5,267 nucleotides of DNA from Chloroflexota bacterium (GTDB lineage Bacteria; Chloroflexota; Anaerolineae; Promineifilales; Promineifilaceae), in the NCBI GenBank assembly GCA_963169155.1, contig CAUJGI010000698.1, forward strand, positions 1 through 5,267, written 5' to 3'. Within the stretch, counting starts at the first letter, position 1; each line of letters begins with the position of its first letter. The position numbers and the translations under genes are program-made. This document shows, piece after piece, positions 1-3,395 of the stretch. Under the pieces are notes generated by a model. That model was not told the origin of the DNA and ran no database searches. It worked only from the letters and a program-made list of their open reading frames with translations.

Positions 1-45
1 CAACGTGTCAAATCATCCAACAGACACACCAAGAAGGTAAGGACA

Positions 46-264
46 ATGGGTAAGAGAAATGTTCTGATCGAGGGCGTTTCTGGCACGGGCAAAACCTCGG
101 TCTGTCACGAGCTGAGCCGCCGTGGATACACCGCCTTCAACAGTGATCGAGACCTGCGCCCACACACAGTCCCAACAACGGGCGAGAGGCTCATCACCCA
201 AGACGTTTTCGAGAGTTGGGAGTGCGGAATCAGATATCTTGTTGTGACCAATTGCCATCAATGA
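46..264 (+). pseudogene. Truncated P-loop (AAA/kinase-like) nucleotide-binding protein
   Basis: The 72-codon frame starts at ATG 46, with an AGAAGG ribosome-binding site at 32-37 (8-nt spacing). Residues 6-18 read VLIEGVSGTGKTS: a hydrophobic beta strand followed by a Walker A loop (GVSGTGKTS) that would bind nucleotide phosphate. The stretch RRGYTAFNSDRDL follows, as in a family of small stand-alone P-loop ATPases/kinases that I recall at about 170-190 residues. Here the protein stops after 72 residues, so the rest of the nucleotide-binding fold is missing, and its last 35 bp overlap the 3' end of the oppositely transcribed aldehyde dehydrogenase. The tail from about residue 48 shows no family feature I recognise. 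I infer a gene truncated when the catabolic region came to lie beside it, or one ended by a frameshift. It could still be expressed as a short peptide, but enzyme activity is unlikely. Confidence 0.6.
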
Positions 265-1816
265 GACGCCACATACGGCCGTTTGGATTCTTATCTTGCA
301 GCGCCGGCGGCAGGCGGTGCTGGCGGACATTGTCGTAACAATGCAGCGCCGCAAAACGCAGCAGGGCAGCGGGCAAACCAACCGCGGTGAAGCCAGGATG
401 GCCGGTTGCCGGGAACGGACCACCATGATTCATCGCGGGTACAACAGCGACTCCGGTTGGCATTTTGTCGTTCAGCAAACGGCCAACTTTGCCCCGCAGC
501 ACCAGTTCAATCTGGTCGTATGCGTTGTCATCCTCATCTTGTGAATGAGAATAAATACTTCCGGTTAAGTTGCCTTCGAGTTGGGCGGCGATTGCCCTCA
601 TTTGGTTAATATCTTCGGCAATCACCAGCAGAGAAACGGGACCAAACGCTTCCGTTTGTAGGTCGACCGGATGGACCAAGAAATGGTCGCCGGATACTTG
701 CAGCAGCGTATTGGCAAAAGCAAATCGTGCCCCAGCCACGGCGTAACCGCCTGTCAGAATTTCTGCACCCTGTTCTTGCAAGGTGGTTACAGCTTTGGCA
801 ACACTGGTTAGCCCTGCTTTATTGAGCAGGGTGCCGGGCACATTTTGGCCAAAGTATGATTGCAATTCTTTAATGAACCGCTGGCTGTTTTCATCCTGTT
901 GCATAACCACAATGCCGGGCTTGGTACAAAACTGACCCGCCCCCAAGGAACAGGATGCATACAGTTCTCTGCTTATCTCGCCACCCCGCTCCCGAATCGC
1001 CCCCGGCAAGAGGAACACCGGATTTATGCTCGACATTTCCAAATATATCGGTTTTCCCGCCCTGTCGGCCGCTGCCTTGAGCGCCAGACCGGCCGTTTTG
1101 CTTCCGGTAAAAGCCGCTGCACCAATACGTGCGTCCGACACAAGGCCTAAACCTACTTCGGGCGCAGTGTGGTAAATCAGCTGTATCATCGCCAAAGGTA
1201 AACCACTCGCCTGCACCGCAGCAAAGGCAGCTTCGGCCAAAATTTGGGTGGTACCGGGGTGGCCGGGATTGCCTTTGGCAATGACCGGATTTCCGGCGGC
1301 TATCGCTGCCGCAAAATCGCCTCCGGCTATGGCGTTAAAAGCAAAAGGGAAGTTATTGGGGCCAAACACCACCACAGGCCCGTTTAAAGGCCCCAACATA
1401 GACCGAATGTTGCTCCCGGTATCAATCGTGGCCCGATGCCAGGAGCCGTCACGAACCGCTTCGGCCGCCAGGCGCAGTTGGTTGGTGGTACGAGGCAGCT
1501 CCACCGAACGCAGCCGGGGTTCGGCAGGAAGGGCTGTTTCCAGAACGGCCGTTGCCACCAACTGATCGACTCTGGCTTCAATCTGTTCAGCAAAGCAATC
1601 GAGAAAATGGGCCAGGGCGGCGGGCGAACCGGCGGAACGCAGTTCCGCCACTGCCCCTTGCGCGGCTTGCAAAACAAGATCGATATCTTCTGGACCAGAA
1701 ATGGGGTATTGCTCGGGCAGGGATATTTTTGTAGCCGGATTAACGGCCGAAAAAGAACCTGCCGGATTTTTGCTTTGCCGCCACGCTCCGCCAACTAAAA
1801 CGGGTTGTAAAGCCAT
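230..1816 (-). CDS. 2,5-dioxopentanoate (alpha-ketoglutarate semialdehyde) dehydrogenase
   Basis: A 528-residue NAD(P)+-dependent aldehyde dehydrogenase predicted to oxidise 2-oxoglutarate semialdehyde to 2-oxoglutarate in the cytoplasm. Visible ALDH landmarks: oxyanion Asn155 in FGPNNFP, cofactor-binding Lys181 in IAKGNPGHPG, FTGSK at 236-240, general base Glu260 in LEMSSINP, catalytic Cys297 in GAGQFCTKPG, and EAFGP at 389-393. The GNPGHPGT and SSINPVF contexts and the C-terminal HGGPFPATGHPGFTAVG and LPPALQD segments are typical of the alpha-ketoglutarate-semialdehyde dehydrogenase branch rather than of general ALDHs. I chose ATG 1816 because AGGAG lies 6 nt upstream (1823-1827); the two in-frame TTG codons just before it are too close to that site. 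The gene follows the FAH-fold gene by 17 bp and is surely co-transcribed with it. Related enzymes also serve glucarate and hydroxyproline breakdown, but the FAH partner favours the pentose route. No convincing terminator follows the stop. Confidence 0.93.
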   Translation of the reverse strand: MALQPVLVGGAWRQSKNPAGSFSAVNPATKISLPEQYPISGPEDIDLVLQAAQGAVAELRSAGSPAALAHFLDCFAEQIEARVDQLVATAVLETALPAEPRLRSVELPRTTNQLRLAAEAVRDGSWHRATIDTGSNIRSMLGPLNGPVVVFGPNNFPFAFNAIAGGDFAAAIAAGNPVIAKGNPGHPGTTQILAEAAFAAVQASGLPLAMIQLIYHTAPEVGLGLVSDARIGAAAFTGSKTAGLALKAAADRAGKPIYLEMSSINPVFLLPGAIRERGGEISRELYASCSLGAGQFCTKPGIVVMQQDENSQRFIKELQSYFGQNVPGTLLNKAGLTSVAKAVTTLQEQGAEILTGGYAVAGARFAFANTLLQVSGDHFLVHPVDLQTEAFGPVSLLVIAEDINQMRAIAAQLEGNLTGSIYSHSQDEDDNAYDQIELVLRGKVGRLLNDKMPTGVAVVPAMNHGGPFPATGHPGFTAVGLPAALLRFAALHCYDNVRQHRLPPALQDKNPNGRMWRLIDGNWSQQDI

Positions 1817-1822
1817 CAACAA

Positions 1823-1827
1823 CTCCT
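1823..1827 (-). promoter_or_regulatory. Ribosome-binding site of the dehydrogenase gene
   Basis: AGGAG on the minus strand lies 6 nt before ATG 1816, inside the 17-bp gap between the two operon genes. It decides the start at 1816 over the upstream in-frame TTG codons at 1822 and 1819. Confidence 0.75.
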
Positions 1828-1833
1828 GCTTTA

Positions 1834-2649
1834 TTAACCATGAACTGTGTTTTCCAACTGAAGAGAGCCAATCGTAATTCGTACCTTATCGCCAGGCTGA
1901 AGTGAAAAATCATCCAGCGGTACAAGGCCGGTGCCAGTCATCAGGAAGGCACCATAAGGGAAATCCATCTCCTGGGTAAGGTAATGAACCAGTTCACTCA
2001 GGCTGCGCTTCATCTGGGAACTGCGCGTTTCACCCTGATAAACGATCTCACCGGCGCGTACAATGTCCATCTGGATAGCCAAATCCACCACATGGTCTGC
2101 TTCGGCCAGAAAGATGCCCGGACCAAGGGCACAAGAACCGTTGTAAATTTTTGCCTGAGGCAGGTACAGCGGGTTGGCACCTTCAATGTCACGAGAGGAG
2201 ACATCATTACCAACGCAAAAACCAACAATTTCTTTACTGCTGTTAATCACCAGCGTCAGCTCTGGCTCGGGCACGTTCCAAAAACTGTCCTGGCGCATAC
2301 GAATGGGCATCTGATGGCCCATGACTCGCCAGCCGACAGCTTTGAAGAACAGTTCTGGCCGTTCGGCCGAATAAACCTTTTCGTAAACGTCCTTCACGTC
2401 CGACTCATGCTCGCGTGCTTCTCGGCTGCGCCGGTAAGTAACCCCGGCGGCCCAAACTTCATGGTCTGGATCGAGAGGAGGGAGGAGATGGTGGACGGCC
2501 GTTTCGCCCACAGGCAAAGCGTGAAGCATACTTACCATTGTCGCAGAAGGCATCGCCAACAATGTTTTTAAATTGATGGGCTGGGGCAAAAAATGACCAT
2601 CTACTGCCCAAAGGGGGCCGTTGACTGTTTGATGTCGGGTGATGTACAT
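1834..2649 (-). CDS. FAH-family 2-keto-3-deoxypentonate dehydratase (probable)
   Basis: A 271-residue fumarylacetoacetate hydrolase-superfamily protein. The C-terminal catalytic domain shows the metal-binding pattern in order: Glu128 and Glu130 in VPEPELTLV, Asp149 in GNDVSSRD, and Lys167 in LPQAKIYNGSCALGP, with TGTGLVP at 238-244 and a PGD turn at 252-254. The RDIEGANPLYLPQAKIY stretch resembles what I remember of archaeal 2-keto-3-deoxy-D-arabinonate dehydratase (KdaD), also an FAH-fold enzyme, more than hydrolases of aromatic catabolism. The expected reaction is Mg2+-dependent dehydration of a 2-keto-3-deoxypentonate to 2-oxoglutarate semialdehyde, the substrate of the next gene's product. 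ATG 2649 is the only sensible start, since an in-frame TAG lies six codons upstream. It has no strong Shine-Dalgarno, and the leader is only about 25 nt. Alternatives are another FAH-fold hydrolase or isomerase; the dehydrogenase partner makes the dehydratase call most likely. The pentose (xylose or arabinose series) cannot be fixed from sequence. Confidence 0.82.
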   Translation of the reverse strand: MYITRHQTVNGPLWAVDGHFLPQPINLKTLLAMPSATMVSMLHALPVGETAVHHLLPPLDPDHEVWAAGVTYRRSREAREHESDVKDVYEKVYSAERPELFFKAVGWRVMGHQMPIRMRQDSFWNVPEPELTLVINSSKEIVGFCVGNDVSSRDIEGANPLYLPQAKIYNGSCALGPGIFLAEADHVVDLAIQMDIVRAGEIVYQGETRSSQMKRSLSELVHYLTQEMDFPYGAFLMTGTGLVPLDDFSLQPGDKVRITIGSLQLENTVHG

Positions 2650-2663
2650 AAGCGTGTCCGGGT

Positions 2664-2681
2664 TCTAACAACGTTTGCAAG
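2664..2681. promoter_or_regulatory. Degenerate LacI-type operator over the catabolic start site
   Basis: The centre (C2672/G2673) and the half-site CGTTTGCAA (2672-2680) match the two better operators exactly, but the opposite half is degenerate. It overlaps the expected transcription start (about 2675) of the minus-strand promoter, a classic position for a repressor. Its centre is 53 bp from the perfect palindrome at 2716-2735, about five helical turns, so both could lie on the same DNA face. The function is inferred. Confidence 0.5.
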
Positions 2682-2709
2682 ATTATATTGACATCCCACT
2701 GAAAATCAA
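2682..2709 (-). promoter_or_regulatory. Promoter of the dehydratase-dehydrogenase operon
   Basis: On the minus strand the -35 element TTGATT (2704-2709) is separated by 16 bp from a consensus -10 element TATAAT (2682-2687). Transcription would start near 2675, leaving about 25 nt before ATG 2649. It is flanked by the half-operator at the start site and by the full palindrome just upstream of the -35. Confidence 0.65.
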
Positions 2710-2716
2710 GTAAATT
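2688..2716 (+). promoter_or_regulatory. Divergent promoter toward the LacI remnant
   Basis: On the plus strand a consensus -35 TTGACA (2688-2693) is followed after 17 bp by the -10-like TAAATT (2711-2716). The predicted start, about 2723, falls in the middle of the palindromic operator 2716-2735, which suggests autorepression of the former regulator gene. The -35 sits inside the spacer of the minus-strand promoter and vice versa, so the two promoters are interleaved. Confidence 0.55.
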
Positions 2717-2735
2717 ATTGCAAGCGCTTGCAATA
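2716..2735. promoter_or_regulatory. LacI-family operator, perfect 20-bp palindrome
   Basis: TATTGCAAGCGCTTGCAATA reads identically on both strands and is centred at 2725/2726 on the central CG-containing core usual for LacI-family operators. It lies 6 bp upstream of the minus-strand -35 and covers the start site of the plus-strand promoter. The half-site TTGCAAGCG is shared, as TTGCAARCG, with the sites near 2672 and 3132. The broken LacI-type reading frame begins 8 bp downstream. The cognate regulator is inferred. Confidence 0.75.
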
Positions 2736-2743
2736 GTATTGGG

Positions 2744-2919
2744 ATGAAGGTGGCACATAGAAAATCGTCTGATAGGGTAATAGCCGTTGCTGCAGGCCTG
2801 AAGGACGACATCTCTTATTTCACAGTATCGCGTGTTATCAAGAGTAAATCCTGAAATTAGAGATTCGTGCTAACGTTGTGCAAGCCCTCACTCACTTGAG
2901 CTAACAGGCGAATTTGCCT
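2744..2919 (+). pseudogene. Frameshifted remnant of a LacI-family regulator (HTH domain)
   Basis: From ATG 2744 the frame encodes 36 residues ending in AAGLKDDISYFTVSRVIKSKS before TGA 2852. The part SYFTVSRVI is the recognition-helix signature of LacI-family DNA-binding domains (compare AGVSxxTVSRVxN), though about four extra residues (KDDI region) sit before it. Shifting frame at 2851 continues the homology: LEIRANVVQALTHLS, then a TAA (2902-2904) where LacI proteins have a Tyr, then QANLP. This matches the usual EIRxxVxxAxxxLGYxAN hinge-proximal segment. The HTH domain is thus recognisable but split by one frameshift and one nonsense codon. The same frame stays open to TAG 3025 and includes RNFF, faintly like the NPFF of the effector domain, but the rest is unrecognisable. 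It lies beside LacI-type operators and was probably their autoregulated repressor. The call rests on motif reading by eye, without an alignment search. Confidence 0.65.
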
Positions 2920-3085
2920 GTCTATTGTGACCATCTAAGAATAACTTGCCCGTTTGAGTGCGCTGCCGGTCACGTTATACGCAGCCCACAATTCCGCAAC
3001 TTTTTCTTGGTCGCGCACATCATTTAGCTGGGGCTCACAGTACGCAGCCCCGAACATATCAAACAAGAATCGACCGCTCTACATT
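2920..3085. other. Non-coding stretch, decayed sequence with inverted repeats
   Basis: No gene is supported here. It probably holds further decayed regulator sequence in its first 100 bases. GTGACC (2927-2932) is complementary to GGTCAC (2968-2973), and ATAAC (2941-2945) to GTTAT (2974-2978), giving overlapping alternative stems. The decamer TACGCAGCCC occurs twice, once just after the second stem and once near 3041. I see no tRNA or recognised RNA. Confidence 0.4.
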
Positions 3086-3116
3086 ACCTGGGAACAACAT
3101 TAAACAGGTTTTTTTT
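3086..3116 (+). terminator. Weak intrinsic terminator downstream of the regulator remnant
   Basis: ACCTG (3086-3090) can pair with CAGGT (3105-3109) around a 14-nt loop and runs directly into eight T residues (3109-3116). The stem is short, so efficiency is doubtful. The position fits a terminator that would insulate the uptake gene from the upstream divergent promoter. Confidence 0.35.
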
Positions 3117-3120
3117 GCAA

Positions 3121-3144
3121 AGTGTTGCAAACGTTTGCATAACT
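3121..3144. promoter_or_regulatory. LacI-family operator upstream of the binding-protein gene
   Basis: A 14-bp perfect palindrome TGCAAACGTTTGCA (3126-3139) extends to 24 bp with only two mismatched pairs, centred on CG at 3132/3133. The half-sites TTGCAAACG and ATGCAAACG match the operators near 2672 and 2725, so the same regulator probably binds all three. A further TTGCAAA lies exactly 10 bp upstream (3115-3121). The operator is about 250 bp before the lipoprotein gene. Confidence 0.7.
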
Positions 3145-3172
3145 TCACAAAGACAACAAAGGTTACCCTCAA

Positions 3173-3188
3173 TTGACAAGCTTACAAT
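3173..3188 (+). promoter_or_regulatory. Possible promoter elements for the binding-protein gene
   Basis: A perfect TTGACA (3173-3178) and a -10-like TACAAT (3183-3188) occur just after the operator, but only 4 bp apart, so they cannot form one promoter. TACAAT would need a poor -35 near 3160. A second TTGACA at 3224-3229 also lacks a well-spaced -10. The promoter is probably in this region but cannot be pinned down by eye. Confidence 0.25.
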
Positions 3189-3207
3189 GCTTCGTTGTTT
3201 CCTTAAC

Positions 3208-3232
3208 AGGAGGTACTATGGATTTGACATAA
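3208..3232 (+). other. Strong Shine-Dalgarno followed by a four-codon mini-ORF
   Basis: A consensus AGGAGG (3208-3213) lies 4 nt before ATG 3218, yet the frame reads only Met-Asp-Leu-Thr before TAA (3230-3232). It lies in the presumed leader of the binding-protein gene. It may be a translated leader, the relic start of a lost gene, or chance. Confidence 0.3.
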
Positions 3233-3311
3233 TAACTGCGTATTATCCCTGCCTGACTGTTTACCCAAATCGCCAAAAGTTATTGAAAAACACAAAGGCT
3301 ATTCTCGGTTT

Positions 3312-3365
3312 CCTTTAAAAAGCCCAAGAGCTTTTTTAAGGTGAAACCTTTTCCAAAGCTTTTGG
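3312..3365 (+). promoter_or_regulatory. Structured 5' leader with overlapping hairpins
   Basis: CCTTTAAAAAGC (3312-3323) can pair with GCTTTTTTAAGG (3330-3341), with one bulged T and one G-U pair around a 6-nt loop. The lower arm AAGGT (3338-3342) can instead pair with ACCTT (3346-3350), so the two stems exclude each other. A third stem, CCAAA (3353-3357) with TTTGG (3361-3365), follows. The block ends 20 nt before the ribosome-binding site of the lipoprotein gene. It may be an attenuator or an RNA-processing/stability element. No U-tract follows the first stem, so simple termination is less likely. No riboswitch class is recognised. Confidence 0.35.
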
Positions 3366-3383
3366 TCTCCACAAATAGAGAAT

Positions 3384-3390
3384 AAGGAGA
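3384..3390 (+). promoter_or_regulatory. Ribosome-binding site of the binding-protein gene
   Basis: AAGGAGA lies 5 nt before ATG 3396, and the start gives a proper lipoprotein signal peptide, so this start is secure. Confidence 0.8.
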
Positions 3391-3395
3391 GAAAA

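Noticed and set aside
197..220. Possible terminator after the dehydrogenase gene (CCCAA/TTGGG)
   Set aside because: Only a 5-bp stem with a 14-nt loop and no T-tract on the relevant strand.
13..426. A 137-codon minus-strand open frame
   Set aside because: It overlaps the C-terminal part of the dehydrogenase in another frame and is Cys/Arg-rich without domain features.
1984..2571. A 195-codon plus-strand open frame
   Set aside because: It is antisense to the FAH-family gene, which has clear catalytic motifs; the plus-strand product has no recognisable motif or ribosome-binding site.
3115..3318. A 67-codon plus-strand open frame in the intergenic region
   Set aside because: It starts inside the T-tract/operator region, has no ribosome-binding site and has no recognisable composition or motif.
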